Shown: positions 37,329 through 46,882, counted from the stretch's first letter. The stretch is DNA of 64,000 nt from an uncultured Thiohalocapsa sp. (GCF_913063425.1 NZ_CAJXYK010000021.1:27327-91326), one strand, 5' to 3'. A program made the numbers and translations. The notes: generated by a model not told the origin, from the sequence alone.

Positions 37329-38053
37329 GGCCTGTCATCCTTGAACATCCGCCAACCGCTGATCATGGTGCTGATCAGGCTTTGGCGGGACATGACGTCC
37401 TCGCGGATGGCGGTGTACACGTGCAGCATCACGAAGACGACGATGACCCACATGCCCCAGTGGTGCCAGATGCGCACGTCCTGGCTCTGCCCCACCAGCG
37501 GGATGAGCCAGCCGAAGAGCTGGTCCTGCCAGCTGCCGAGCCCCGTCTGCTCGGCATAGAGCGCAAAGCCCGTCACCATCATGACGATGCCGCCGACGGT
37601 GATGATGACCACCATGAACAGGTGGGCCAACGGGTTGTGGCCGTAGTATTTGCGCGGCTCCGTTTCCTGGAAGGCATACCAGCGCACCTCGTGCCAGAGC
37701 TCTTCCCAAAAGCCCTTGCGCCAGAACGGCAGCGTAAACAGCTGCTTTGCGTAGCTGTTGCCGGCGAAGGCCCAATACAGCCGGAAGATGAAGGCCGCCG
37801 CGAACACATAGGCCGCCGCGAAATGGAAAAAGCGAATGTAGCCCATCACGAAATGGTCGCTCGCCTCCCCGGGCATGGTGGGCAGCGGATTGGCAATGAG
37901 CCAGCCGGTGATGGCCAGGATCGTGATGGACAGGGCGTTGACCCAGTGCCAGATCCTGAGCGGCGCCTGGTAGACGTAAACGGCGGTGCGCCGCCGTACC
38001 GGGATATCGCGGCGGCGCTTTTCGCGCAGCAGTTCTTCGGTGGTGGTGCTCAT
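37325..38053 (-). CDS. hupC: Ni/Fe-hydrogenase b-type cytochrome subunit
   Basis: A 242-residue di-heme cytochrome b that anchors the hydrogenase to the membrane and passes electrons to quinone. Four helices carry heme-ligand histidines, seen in APLRIWHWVNALSITIL, YIRFFHFAAAYVFAAAF and IWHHWGMWVIVVFVMLHVYT. The segment AFQETEPRKYYGHNPLAH is typical. It lies 181 bases downstream of hupL; that spacer carries a REP-like repeat. Confidence 0.96.
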   Translation of the reverse strand: MSTTTEELLREKRRRDIPVRRRTAVYVYQAPLRIWHWVNALSITILAITGWLIANPLPTMPGEASDHFVMGYIRFFHFAAAYVFAAAFIFRLYWAFAGNSYAKQLFTLPFWRKGFWEELWHEVRWYAFQETEPRKYYGHNPLAHLFMVVIITVGGIVMMVTGFALYAEQTGLGSWQDQLFGWLIPLVGQSQDVRIWHHWGMWVIVVFVMLHVYTAIREDVMSRQSLISTMISGWRMFKDDRP

Positions 38054-38131
38054 GGGTTATCGGCTTCAGTGTCTATTGGCGTTCGCGCGGCCGGAAATGC
38101 AGACCCGTTCGGGGTGCGGTCAGCGTCGTCG

Positions 38132-38159
38132 GTCGGGCTGAGCGACAGCGAAACCCGAC
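38132..38159. repeat. REP-like hairpin GTCGGG...CCCGAC between hupL and hupC
   Basis: GTCGGGCTGAGCGACAGCG then AAACCCGAC forms a stem of six pairs, of the common TCGGGTT/AACCCGA intergenic type. A second partial copy (CCCGACCTACG) lies near 38204. Related copies are at 53567 and 59914. Hairpins here could set the hupL to hupC expression ratio. Confidence 0.65.
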
Positions 38160-38234
38160 ATGCGCCCATCATGCGCCGGGCATCGGGCCTCCCGACCTCG
38201 GCCCGACCTACGCCGTTTCACAACGCAAACTTTG

Positions 38235-40028
38235 TCAGCGCACCTTCACCCGCGCCATCTCCCCCCCATCCGGCCCCATCACATGCGTCGAGCACGCGAG
38301 ACAGGGGTCGAAGCTGTGCAGGGTGCGCAGAATCTCCAGCGGCTCGTCGGCCTTGGCCACCGGCGTGTTCATGAGCGCCGCCTCGAAGGCGCCGATGTTG
38401 CCCGCCGGGTCCCGGGGCGAGCCGTTCCAGGTGGTGGGCACCACGGCCTGGTAGTTGTCGATCCTGCCGTTCTCGATGACGATCCAATGCCCGAGCGCGC
38501 CGCGGGGCGCCTCGCTGGTGCCGACGCCCTTGGCATGCTTCGGCCAGGTGTGCGGCTCCCACTTCTCGACATTGGCGGTGGCGGTGTCGCCGGCCTTGAT
38601 GTTGGCCACCAGCTTGTCCTGGAAATACCGCATCTTGTGCGCCGCCCAGCTCGCCTCCAGCCCGCGGGCGGCGGTGCGCCCGAGGGTCGAGAAGAGCGCG
38701 TCGATGGGCAGCTCCAGGTCGCTCAAGAGCTTGTCCACCGGCTCCTTGAAGTCCGGCCGACCCTGGGCATAGCCGATGACCCAGCGGGCCAGCGGGCCCA
38801 CCTCCATCGCATGGCCCTTCCAGCGTGGGGCCTTGATCCAGGAATATTTGGCCGTCTCGTCCACGGCCTCGATGTGGGTGGACGTGCCCTTCGCGTTCGG
38901 TCCCAGCACATAGCTCGGGTCCGTCACGCCGTCCCAGGGGTGCAGGCCCCTTGACTCGTCGGCGTAGCGAAACCAGGCATGGTCGACGAATTCCTGGATC
39001 TCCTCCGGGTCACGCACGTCCACCGCGTGCACCTTGGTCAGATCGCCGCCGACGATGGCGCCCCGCGGCAGCAGCAGGTTATCGGCCGAGCTGTCATTGG
39101 CGTGGTCGGGGATGTCGCCGTAGGAGAGCACGGATGAGCCCGACAGCCCCCCGCCATAGGTCCAGTCCTTGTAGAAGCGCGCGATGGCAATGAGGTCCGG
39201 AATGTACACCTGGTCGATGAAGGCGATGGTCCGGTCGATAATGGCGCTGACCAGATTCAGCCGCTCCATGTTCACCGCACCCACCGCGCCCACGCCGTCC
39301 ACGTTGATGGCGCAGGGCATACCGCCCACCAGCCAGTTCGGGTGCGGGTTCTTGCCGCCATAGATGGTATGGATCTTGACGATCTCCTTCTGAAAATCGA
39401 GCGCCTCCAGGTAATGCGCCACGGCCATCAGATTGACCTCCGGCGGCAGCTTGTAGGCCGGGTTGCCCCAATAGCCGTTCATGAAGGGGCCGAGCTGGCC
39501 GGACTCCACGAAGCGCTTGAGGCGCGTCTGGATATCCCGGAAATAGCCCGGTGACGACATGGGCCAGTCGCTGATGGACTGGGCCAGCGCCGAGGTGATC
39601 TTCGGGTCCGCCTTCAGCGCCGAGACCACGTCCACCCAGTCCAGCGCGTGCAGATGATAGAAGTGCACCAGGTGGTCATGCGCCTGCAGCGTCAGCTGCA
39701 TGACGTTGCGGATGGCATTGGCGTTCTCCGGGATCTCGATGCCGAGTGCGTCCTCCACCGCCCGCACGCTGGAGAGCGCATGGGTGCCGGTGCAGACACC
39801 GCAGATGCGCTCGGTGAACGCCCAGGCATCGCGTGGGTCGCGACCGCGCAGGATCACCTCCAGGCCGCGCCACATGGTGCCGGTGGAGACGGCATTGCGG
39901 ATGACGTTGTTCTCGTCCAGGTTCACCTCGCAGCGCATGTGGCCTTCGATGCGGGTGACCGGGTCGACGACGACGCGGCGGCCTGAGTTGTCGAGCTGAA
40001 AGCCGTTTGGGGTCGTGGTCACACTCAT
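38235..40028 (-). CDS. hupL: Uptake [NiFe]-hydrogenase large subunit (group 1)
   Basis: Holds the Ni-Fe active site that oxidises H2. The 597-residue precursor has the N-terminal [14 protein letters not shown], the L1 motif [16 protein letters not shown] near residue 73 and the L2 motif DPCLACSTH ending at residue 582. The following 15 residues ([15 protein letters not shown]) are the tail removed by HupD. All four nickel cysteines are present. The start overlaps the hupS stop by four bases (ATGA). Confidence 0.98.
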   Translation of the reverse strand: MSVTTTPNGFQLDNSGRRVVVDPVTRIEGHMRCEVNLDENNVIRNAVSTGTMWRGLEVILRGRDPRDAWAFTERICGVCTGTHALSSVRAVEDALGIEIPENANAIRNVMQLTLQAHDHLVHFYHLHALDWVDVVSALKADPKITSALAQSISDWPMSSPGYFRDIQTRLKRFVESGQLGPFMNGYWGNPAYKLPPEVNLMAVAHYLEALDFQKEIVKIHTIYGGKNPHPNWLVGGMPCAINVDGVGAVGAVNMERLNLVSAIIDRTIAFIDQVYIPDLIAIARFYKDWTYGGGLSGSSVLSYGDIPDHANDSSADNLLLPRGAIVGGDLTKVHAVDVRDPEEIQEFVDHAWFRYADESRGLHPWDGVTDPSYVLGPNAKGTSTHIEAVDETAKYSWIKAPRWKGHAMEVGPLARWVIGYAQGRPDFKEPVDKLLSDLELPIDALFSTLGRTAARGLEASWAAHKMRYFQDKLVANIKAGDTATANVEKWEPHTWPKHAKGVGTSEAPRGALGHWIVIENGRIDNYQAVVPTTWNGSPRDPAGNIGAFEAALMNTPVAKADEPLEILRTLHSFDPCLACSTHVMGPDGGEMARVKVR

Positions 40029-41143
40029 GCCTGCTCACCTGCGTTGTCGGTCGCTGCGTCCGCCGTCTCCGGGCGCTTCTGCCTGGCCTTGTGGATGGCG
40101 CTGTAGGCGGCATGCGCACCGATGGCGGCACCCACTGCCCCCACCGCCCCGAGCCCCACCTTGTCCGCGTTCGCCTCGATGCCGAAGACATGGGTGTCCG
40201 TGGTGTGCTGATAGAAGCTGCCCTTGTCCCAGAAGCCGTCCTCGGAGCAGCCGATGCAGCCATGGCCGGACTGGATCGGGAAGGACACGCCGTTGTTCCA
40301 GCGCACCGTGGAGCAGGCGTTGTAGGTGGTCGGCCCCTTGCAGCCGACCTTGTACAGGCAGTAGCCCTTGCGCGCGGCCTCGTCGTCCCAGCTTTCCACG
40401 AACTGACCAGCGTCGAAATGCGGCCGGCGGTAGCACTTGTCGTGGATGCGCTGACCGTAGAACATGGTCGGGCGGCCCTGGCGGTCCAGCTCCGGGATGC
40501 GCTCGAAGGTGAGCATGTAGGTGAGCACCCCGGTCATCACCTCCGCAATGGGCGGGCAGCCCGGCACCTTGATGATGGGCTTGTCGTGGATGACCTTGTG
40601 GATGGGCGTCGCCTGCGTCGGGTTCGGCCGCGCTGCCTGCACGCAGCCCCAGGAGGCACAGCTGCCCCAGGAGATGATCGCTTTACAGTCCTTGGCCACC
40701 TCGCGCAGCTGATCCACGAAGGGCCGCCCGCCGATGATGCAGCTCATGCCCTCCTGGTTGAGCGGCGGATTGCCCTCCACCGCCAGGATGTAGTTGCCCT
40801 TGTACTTGTGCGTGATCTCTTCCAGGATCGCCTCCGCCTGGTGGCCGGCGGAGGCCATGATCAGGTCGTCATAGTCCAGCGAGATCATGGACAGCACCAC
40901 GTCCGACACCAACGGGTGGGCGCTGCGGATGAAGGACTCCGAGCAGCAGGTGCACTCGAGGCCATGCAGCCAGAGCACCGGCGTGCGCGGCTTGGTCTCC
41001 ATGGCGTGCGCAATCTTGCCCGCGAAGCCCGGCGCCAGCCCCAGGGCCGTCGCCGTCAGCGAGCAGAATTTCACGAAGCTCCGCCGGGTGATTCCCTGGC
41101 GGCGCATGACCTCGTAGAAGGTCTCGGGGGTGGACGTGGGCAT
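40025..41143 (-). CDS. hupS: Uptake [NiFe]-hydrogenase small subunit, oxygen-tolerant type, with Tat signal
   Basis: Carries the Fe-S chain from the Ni-Fe site to HupC. The 372-residue precursor has the twin-arginine signal ITRRSFVKF at residues 18-26 that exports the folded dimer. Around the proximal cluster it has [17 protein letters not shown] and [14 protein letters not shown]. The extra cysteines in both motifs are those of the [4Fe-3S] cluster of oxygen-tolerant membrane hydrogenases (group 1d). The C-terminal hydrophobic helix ([19 protein letters not shown]) is the membrane anchor. The ATG at 41141-41143 places the Tat motif correctly. Confidence 0.97.
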   Translation of the reverse strand: MPTSTPETFYEVMRRQGITRRSFVKFCSLTATALGLAPGFAGKIAHAMETKPRTPVLWLHGLECTCCSESFIRSAHPLVSDVVLSMISLDYDDLIMASAGHQAEAILEEITHKYKGNYILAVEGNPPLNQEGMSCIIGGRPFVDQLREVAKDCKAIISWGSCASWGCVQAARPNPTQATPIHKVIHDKPIIKVPGCPPIAEVMTGVLTYMLTFERIPELDRQGRPTMFYGQRIHDKCYRRPHFDAGQFVESWDDEAARKGYCLYKVGCKGPTTYNACSTVRWNNGVSFPIQSGHGCIGCSEDGFWDKGSFYQHTTDTHVFGIEANADKVGLGAVGAVGAAIGAHAAYSAIHKARQKRPETADAATDNAGEQA

Positions 41144-41241
41144 AGGCAGGATGGTCCCCGGTTGGCGGTGGGGCGCGCCCGCGGCGGGTCGGAGCCCGCC
41201 CGATGCAGCTCGGCGCGCAAGTTCTTGTTGCGCCAAGGCTC

Positions 41242-41257
41242 AGCACGGACCGGGCCA
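41242..41257 (-). promoter_or_regulatory. Candidate sigma-54 (-24/-12) promoter of hupS
   Basis: The minus strand reads TGGCCC-GGTCC-GTGCT, 9 of 11 positions of TGGCAC-N5-TTGCW, with the invariant GG and GC exactly 12 bases apart. The start would lie near 41230, about 87 bases before the hupS ATG. The operon ends in a sigma-54 activator, HupR, with an intact GAFTGA. Confidence 0.65.
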
Positions 41258-41322
41258 GCTTCGCGTATCTCAGCCTGCCCAAGGGCTTAGGAATGCTTTG
41301 TTGCGCTGCATCAATGCCGCGG

Positions 41323-41339
41323 TGCAAAGCGGCTTTGCA
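41323..41339. promoter_or_regulatory. 17-bp palindrome upstream of the hup promoter
   Basis: TGCAAAGC-G-GCTTTGCA is perfectly symmetric and lies about 100 bases upstream of the predicted start, a normal place for an enhancer bound by an NtrC-type activator such as HupR. Confidence 0.5.
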
Positions 41340-41478
41340 GCGTGAGAACGATTTCGGAAAGACAATACCCACACAGGTCGGTGGCAGCGGGCGGCCCGCA
41401 ATCCTTGTGAACCGGACAGGGAAACCCGCGCGCAGACACCTCTCCCAGTACCGGCCACCGGACCGCAGATGACCGTCC

Positions 41479-41949
41479 ATGCAGCTGCGCCACGACCCAA
41501 GCCGCTACGACGAGTACCTGACCCTCAAGGTACCGCTCACCCTGTGGCTGGTGCTCGCCTTCCTGCTCCGGCATGCCCTGCTGCTCGGCATCACCTTCCT
41601 GCCCACCACGGGCGAGGAGATCACGGCGCTGCGGGACCTGATCCGCCCCGCCTATCTCGCAGCGGACCTGCTGGCCCTGCCCGTGGCCATCGTCGCCGCC
41701 CGCCGCCGACCGCGGGCACCCGGCTGGATGCGCCGCCTCTGGCCCCACGGGCGAGCGCTGCTGACGGCGTCCGCCCTGCTCTACCTCGCGCTGCTCGGCA
41801 TCCACATCGCCACCTCCGGCCGGTCGCTCATCAACGCCGTAGACGAGGCAGTGCTGACCTCCGCCCTGCTCAACCTCGCCGTTATCACCTACCTGTGGCG
41901 CTCAGTGCTGGTGCGGGATGTGTTCAGGGAGTTTCCGGCACGGGGATAG
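41479..41949 (+). CDS. DUF2919-family (YfeZ-like) membrane protein
   Basis: A 156-residue inner-membrane protein with four hydrophobic helices. The start LRHDPSRYDEYLTLKVPLTL, then WLVLAFLLRHALLLG, and the late SALLNLAVITYLWRS are typical of DUF2919. Function is unknown. It is divergent from the hup operon and may share its control region. Confidence 0.75.
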   Translation: MQLRHDPSRYDEYLTLKVPLTLWLVLAFLLRHALLLGITFLPTTGEEITALRDLIRPAYLAADLLALPVAIVAARRRPRAPGWMRRLWPHGRALLTASALLYLALLGIHIATSGRSLINAVDEAVLTSALLNLAVITYLWRSVLVRDVFREFPARG

Positions 41950-42102
41950 CGGCGAGCGCCGCGCACTGCGAGGCCAGGCGTGGCGCGCGGCACGCCGATG
42001 GACCTTGGCTGGTGGCATGCTCGCCTGTATGGGCAGACCGGCCGGGCGCCATCTCGAACAGCCCTCCGCATGCACAAGCGCCCGGCGCGCAGCCTTGGCA
42101 GC

Positions 42103-43866
42103 TTACCCCGGCGGCGGCAACGCCTCGCACTCGCGGAAGATGCGCGCCTCACACCGGGCGCAGACGGACTCGTCGAGTTTCTGGAAGATGGTGTGGATGG
42201 CGGCTTCCTTGGACTGAAACACATTGTGCTCATCATCGGTGTCGAGACAGCCGCAGCGCTCCAGCGCCTCTCTCAGCCCCAGCTTGGCGTTGATCAGATA
42301 GAGACCGCCGCCTTCGGCGCGCCGCAGCTCGGCCTCCCGGGCCAGGGCCTCGGCGCCCTGGAGGTCCACGAAGTTGATGCCGTCGGCGATGATGGCGAGG
42401 TGCTTCTGCGCCGGATGCGTCTCACGCAATCGGGCCAGGTAGCTTTCCAGGTGCGGTACGGCGCCGAAGAAGAGGGAGCCGTCGATGCGCAGGAAACGCA
42501 GCTGCGGACACTGCGGCGTCGCGGGATCGCGGGTGAAGGCGCGCTTCGGCAAGCGCGCATTCGGCGCCAGGGTCACCAGTCGGGGCTTGGAGGTGCGCTC
42601 CAGGTACAGCACGAGGGAGAGCAGCACACCGGCGAAGATGGCGAACTCCAGATCCAGGAGCAGCGCAGAGAAGAAGGTGACCGCCAGCACGGCGGTCTCG
42701 CGTCGCGAGGCCCTGATGATGTGCCGGATCTCCGCACGGTCGATGAGCCCCCAGGCCACCAGGAAGAGTACGGCGGCCATGGTGGGCTTGGGCAGGAAGG
42801 TCGCCAGCGGCGCCACGAACAGCACCACCAGCATCAGCAGCACCCCGGCAAACACCGCCGCCAGAGGCGTCCGCGCGCCGGCCTCGTAGTTGACGGCGCT
42901 GCGGTTGAAGGAGCCGGTGGCGACATAGCCCGAAAAGAAGGCACCGGCGATGTTCGACAGGCCCTGGCCGATGAGCTCCTGGTTGCCGTCGATGCGGTAG
43001 CCGCCGCGCGCGCCCAGCGCGCGGCCGATGGACACCGCCTCCGTCAGCGCGAACAGTGTCACCGCCAGCGCCGCCGGCGCCAGCACACGGATGTGGTCCA
43101 GGGTCAGCGCGGGGGCCGACAGCGGCGGCAAACTCGCCGGCAGCGCCCCCACGGTCGCGATCTGCATAACGTCCGGACCAAAGAGCGCATCCAGCCCCAC
43201 CGCGGAGAGCCCTCCCGCCAGCATGGCCGCCAGCATGTAGGGCACTACGGGCACAAAGCGCCTGACCAGAATGCCGGCCGCGAGCGTCACCACCGCCACC
43301 GCGGTGGCGAACGGATTGATCTCCGCCGCATGCCCGCCGAAGCGGATCAGGATGTCGTGCACGTGCCCGCCACTTTCCATGGGCACGCCGAAGAAGTGTT
43401 GAATCTGCTTTGCGGCGATCAGCACTGCGGCGCCGGCCGTGAAGCCCACCACCACGGAGTGGGAAATGAAATTGACCAGCACGCCCATGCGCGCCAGCCC
43501 GAGCGCCAGCTCCAGCACGCCGACCATGAAAGTGAGCGTTAGCGCGAGCGTCACATAGTCCGGCGTGCCGGGCACCGCCAGCAGCGACAGGGAGGAGAAC
43601 AGCACCACTGACGCGGCCGTCGTGGGGCCGGAGACAAGGTGCCTGGAGGAGCCGAACAGGGCCGCAACGATGGCCGGCACCATGCCGGCATAGAGCCCGT
43701 ACTCCGGCGGCATGCCGGCGATGGTCGCAAAGGCCACGCCCTGCGGCAGCACGACGATGGCACCGGTCAGCGCCGCGAGCAGGTCGGCCTTCAGGTCAGA
43801 GCGCGTGACCCCCGGCAGCCATGCCGCGAACGGGTACAGCCAGGAAAAACCGGTCGGCGGTGTCAT
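42103..43866 (-). CDS. SulP-family anion transporter with STAS domain
   Basis: A 587-residue inner-membrane transporter, likely for sulfate, bicarbonate or a related anion. The membrane part shows ALTGAIVVLPQGVAFATIAG near residue 33, PPEYGLYAGMVPAIVAALFG, GPTTAASVVLFSSLS and NRSAVNYEAGARTPLAAVFA. The cytosolic STAS domain (from about residue 440) has FLRIDGSLFFGAVPHLESYL and DGINFVDLQGAEAL. An unusual tail ends in CARCEARIFRECEALPP, with a small cysteine cluster. The start at 43864-43866 is chosen because upstream codons are not family-like. The substrate is not deducible. Confidence 0.92.
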   Translation of the reverse strand: MTPPTGFSWLYPFAAWLPGVTRSDLKADLLAALTGAIVVLPQGVAFATIAGMPPEYGLYAGMVPAIVAALFGSSRHLVSGPTTAASVVLFSSLSLLAVPGTPDYVTLALTLTFMVGVLELALGLARMGVLVNFISHSVVVGFTAGAAVLIAAKQIQHFFGVPMESGGHVHDILIRFGGHAAEINPFATAVAVVTLAAGILVRRFVPVVPYMLAAMLAGGLSAVGLDALFGPDVMQIATVGALPASLPPLSAPALTLDHIRVLAPAALAVTLFALTEAVSIGRALGARGGYRIDGNQELIGQGLSNIAGAFFSGYVATGSFNRSAVNYEAGARTPLAAVFAGVLLMLVVLFVAPLATFLPKPTMAAVLFLVAWGLIDRAEIRHIIRASRRETAVLAVTFFSALLLDLEFAIFAGVLLSLVLYLERTSKPRLVTLAPNARLPKRAFTRDPATPQCPQLRFLRIDGSLFFGAVPHLESYLARLRETHPAQKHLAIIADGINFVDLQGAEALAREAELRRAEGGGLYLINAKLGLREALERCGCLDTDDEHNVFQSKEAAIHTIFQKLDESVCARCEARIFRECEALPPPG

Positions 43867-44134
43867 GGTGCGCGGAAACTCAGGGACCGACTCAGCACAC
43901 ACGGGCCAGCATACCAGCCCGCGATGCGCAGGCGCAGCATGCCGGGCCGGCCGCGGTGCGGTCCCGAGAAAGCGCACCGGCGGGCGTCTGGGCTGCGGAA
44001 AACCGGTCCCCGATCACGCCTCCCGCGGCGCACTGCCTGCCGCCCATTTGCGTCGGCCGAGGACGCACCATATTCCCACACTCGCTCGGCACACGGACCG
44101 TCCGGCCCCGCGCCATCATCGGAGTTGCCATACC

Positions 44135-45001
44135 ATGCTGCCCCACCCCAGTTCCCGGCCATGTCTTTGCCGCGCCCTGTTCGTACTGCCCTGGCTCCTG
44201 CTGCTGTCCGCGCCGCACGCGGGCGCCGAGTCCGCCTGCGCGGACTTCACCGGCGAGACCAGCGAATGGCATGGCTTCGAGCGCGTGGATTTCCGCTTTC
44301 AGGGCCGTAAGGCGCATGTGGTGCTGCCATCTGAGCCCCTGCCCGACAGGCCCTGGATCTGGCGGGCGCGCTTCCCCAACCACCAGACGGCGCCGGATCT
44401 GATGCTGCTGGAGCGCGGCTTCCACGTCGCCCATGTGGATGGTGTCCATCTGTACGGCGGCCCGGAGGCGCAGGCCCTTTGGGATGCCTTCTACGCCCAG
44501 CTGACGGGGCGCCACTGCCTGGCACCGAAACCGGGCCTGGTGGCCGTGAGCCGTGGCGGACTCTTCGCCTACACCTGGGCGGCGCGCCACCCGGAGCGGG
44601 TGGCCTGCATCTACGCAGATACGCCGGTGCTGGACTTCAAGAGCTGGCCCGCGGGCCGCGGTGCGGGCAAGGGCGCGCCCGCCGACTGGACGCGGCTGCG
44701 CAAGGTCTATGGACTCAGCCGGCGCGAGGCGCTGCGCTATGACGGCAACCCCATCGACCGCCTGGCGCCGCTGGCGGAAGCGGACATTCCGCTGCTGAAC
44801 GTCATCTCCCTGAACGATGCCGTGGTGCCGCCGGCGGAGAACACCCTGCTGCTCGTCGAGCGCTACCGGGCCCTGGGCGGGCGCATCGATGTGATCTCCG
44901 TACCGGAGGGGACAACGGAGAGCGACGGGCATCATTTCCCGCACCCGGATCCCGCGCAGGTGGCGGAGTTCCTCGCAGGCTGCGCCGCAGCGGCGGATTG
45001 A
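44135..45001 (+). CDS. Exported alpha/beta hydrolase
   Basis: A 288-residue precursor with a signal peptide (ALFVLPWLLLLSAPHAGAES). The hydrolase fold shows the nucleophile elbow LVAVSRGGLFAYTWA near residue 139, the acid region LLNVISLNDAVVPPAEN and the histidine in SDGHHFPHPDP. The serine sits in V-S-R-G-G, a variant of GxSxG. The substrate is unknown. CGGAG lies upstream of the ATG. Confidence 0.8.
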   Translation: MLPHPSSRPCLCRALFVLPWLLLLSAPHAGAESACADFTGETSEWHGFERVDFRFQGRKAHVVLPSEPLPDRPWIWRARFPNHQTAPDLMLLERGFHVAHVDGVHLYGGPEAQALWDAFYAQLTGRHCLAPKPGLVAVSRGGLFAYTWAARHPERVACIYADTPVLDFKSWPAGRGAGKGAPADWTRLRKVYGLSRREALRYDGNPIDRLAPLAEADIPLLNVISLNDAVVPPAENTLLLVERYRALGGRIDVISVPEGTTESDGHHFPHPDPAQVAEFLAGCAAAAD

Positions 45002-45170
45002 GACGAACAACCCCTGGGGCCGCCGAGTTTCACTCGGCCCGCCGCCGGCGCCGCTCGCTGCTGCGCAGGCGGCGTGACAGCGCCCGGTCAAACAAACGGC
45101 GTGTCAACTGCTCTCAGGCTTACGCTTCGCAAAGTGCAGATTGCGGGCAGCGGGCCGGGGGGGCGGGCGC

Positions 45171-45248
45171 GGCCGACTGGAAGTCGGCGGCCCCAGGGGC
45201 CGACTGGAAGTCGGCGGCCCCAGGGGCCGACTGCAGGTCGGCAGTGCC
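45171..45248. repeat. Three tandem 27-base hairpin repeats
   Basis: GGCCGACTGGAAGTCGGCGG then CCCCAGG occurs at 45171 and 45198, with a diverged copy at 45225. Each unit folds as GCCGACT-GGA-AGTCGGC. The array ends next to the globin stop codon and may serve as its terminator or mRNA stabiliser. Confidence 0.8.
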
Positions 45249-45249
45249 G

Positions 45250-45669
45250 TCAGGCTGCCTTCTGCTCGGCGGCGCCAGCCTTCATGGTGTCGGCGAGGAC
45301 GGTGTAGACCTCGACCCAGGCGCCCTTCACCTCCGGCGTGAAGTCATCGCCCAGGCCCTTCTCCAGGGTCCAGAGCAGCGCGTCGGCGACCTTGTCGTAG
45401 TCGCCCTCGCTCACACCATAGCCGGCGTGGCGGGCGCCCATGTCCTTCACCGGCTGGACCACGGCGTCGAGATTGTTGAGCGCATTGACGGCGGTGTTGA
45501 TCATGGCCATGAGCTTGCGACCCTGGGCCTGCATGTCGCCCTTGAACATGGGCTTGACCTCGGGGTACACCTCGAACAGGCGGCCGTAGAACAGCTGCGC
45601 GGCCTGGTCCGAGATGGGCTTGACCTTCTCCCAGGAGGCCTGGACGTGGGTGATGGTGTCGGGGGACAT
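45250..45669 (-). CDS. Single-domain bacterial globin (Vitreoscilla hemoglobin-like)
   Basis: A 139-residue heme protein. It has the globin helices MSPDTITHVQASWEKVKPIS, AAQLFYGRLFEVYPEVKPMF, a glutamine near position E7 and the proximal histidine in VKDMGARHAGYGV near residue 81. There is no reductase domain. Such globins bind oxygen and nitric oxide and often protect against nitrosative stress. It is the last gene of the minus-strand operon of heme proteins that starts near 50.38 kb, which supports an NO-related job. Confidence 0.92.
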   Translation of the reverse strand: MSPDTITHVQASWEKVKPISDQAAQLFYGRLFEVYPEVKPMFKGDMQAQGRKLMAMINTAVNALNNLDAVVQPVKDMGARHAGYGVSEGDYDKVADALLWTLEKGLGDDFTPEVKGAWVEVYTVLADTMKAGAAEQKAA

Positions 45670-45711
45670 GGCGTTTTCCTCTCGCTTGCGGTTGCGGCTT
45701 GGCCGCGATGT

Positions 45712-46161
45712 CTAGGGTCGGGGGTCGAGCCTGGATTCGGCGACGGCGTCGGTCTCGGCTTCGGACTGGGCCTGTTCGTCGGCAAGGTCGTTCGCGCGTT
45801 GCGCCACCGCCGCCATGTAGTCCACGGCGAGCTTGACCTCGGCGTCGGACAGGTCCTCATTGCCGCCGCGGGCCGGCATCATGGTGCCGTCCGGGCCGAA
45901 GAAGCCGTTCAGGGCGTGGTCGTAGAGCGTCTCGCGGGGCTTCTCCAGGCGATAGGCCCAGGCCTTGGCCTTGTTCGGGTCCGGTGCGCCGGCGATGCCG
46001 TAGCCGTGGCAGGTCATGCAGTTCTCCACCCAGATGACCCGGCCGGCGGTCAGGTGCTCGTCGGCAAACTCCGGGTAGCGGTCTTCGGTACCGGCGGCCG
46101 CCGCCGCGGGCGCGGCGGCGAGCAGGGCCAGCAGGCACCGGCGTGCGGCGCCGGCGCTCAT
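45712..46161 (-). CDS. Monoheme c-type cytochrome
   Basis: A 149-residue exported protein with a signal peptide (CLLALLAAAPAAAAAG), one heme site in VIWVENCMTCHGYGIAG and a probable methionine ligand in GTMMPARGGNEDLSDAE. The class I cytochrome fold is followed by an acidic tail (ADEQAQSEAETDAVAE). It is probably a periplasmic electron shuttle for the neighbouring multiheme protein. The start overlaps the stop of the upstream Tll0287-type gene (TGATG), so the two are coupled. Confidence 0.9.
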   Translation of the reverse strand: MSAGAARRCLLALLAAAPAAAAAGTEDRYPEFADEHLTAGRVIWVENCMTCHGYGIAGAPDPNKAKAWAYRLEKPRETLYDHALNGFFGPDGTMMPARGGNEDLSDAEVKLAVDYMAAVAQRANDLADEQAQSEAETDAVAESRLDPRP

Positions 46162-46766
46162 CAGCCTTCCATGGGGATGCGGATCACCACACCGCCCATG
46201 ACGTCGCCGATCTCGAAGTCACGCTTCGGCGAGTCCTTGTGCTCGTTGTGGCAGGACACGCAGACCGGTGCGACGGCAACGTCCGGATACACGGCGGTGA
46301 AGTACTTGATGTCGCCCAGGGTTTCCACGGTGTAGTAGTTCTCGCCCTTGTGATCGGCGACGTACTGGAGGCCTTCCTTCTCGGCGTCGGTGCGCGGCGC
46401 ATTCTGCTTGTTGACGGGCCAGAGCGATTGCAGTGAATAGCTGAAGTTGACGTCCGGCTTCTCCTCAGCACGCTCGGCGACCATTTCCGAGCCGTAGCGG
46501 AACATCTGCGCCGGCAGCACCAGGGCCTTCTCGTCGTCGTAATGCTCGCTCGCGGTGATGACCTTGTCCTTGGCGGCGAGGCGGTTGACGATCTTGCGGG
46601 TGTAGACGGTGCGGTCGGAGTCCATCACCAGATGCAGCGCATCGGCCATGGCGCGCGGGGTGATACTCGGCTCCGCGGCTTCCTCCGGCATGTCGGCGAC
46701 GGCGAAGGTGCCGGCGGCAACGGCGGCGACGGCGGCAGTGAGGCTCAGCTTGTGCAGGGTCTTCAT
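46161..46766 (-). CDS. Tll0287-like (DUF3365) heme c protein
   Basis: A 201-residue exported protein with a signal peptide (LTAAVAAVAAGTFAVAD). It has a PAS-like Tll0287/DUF3365 domain, one heme motif VAPVCVSCHNEHKDSP and the family ending DFEIGDVMGGVVIRIP. Relatives bind a single heme c and may sense redox state or NO, or pass electrons. It lies between the 11-heme cytochrome and a monoheme cytochrome in the same operon. Confidence 0.88.
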   Translation of the reverse strand: MKTLHKLSLTAAVAAVAAGTFAVADMPEEAAEPSITPRAMADALHLVMDSDRTVYTRKIVNRLAAKDKVITASEHYDDEKALVLPAQMFRYGSEMVAERAEEKPDVNFSYSLQSLWPVNKQNAPRTDAEKEGLQYVADHKGENYYTVETLGDIKYFTAVYPDVAVAPVCVSCHNEHKDSPKRDFEIGDVMGGVVIRIPMEG

Positions 46767-46882
46767 GGCGTTCGGCTCCCCTTAGAGGATGGTTGGCTCG
46801 GTCGAATGCGTCCTGCTGGGCACTCGGCCCCTGGGTCCAGTGCGGCGCCGGGTCTGCCCGGGGCCGCGGAAGACTCGCGGCG

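Larger units (their letters stand above)
41144..41478. other. Divergent spacer, hup operon control region
   Basis: The 335 bases between hupS and the DUF2919 gene contain the sigma-54-like promoter and upstream palindrome listed separately. No gene was seen. Confidence 0.6.
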
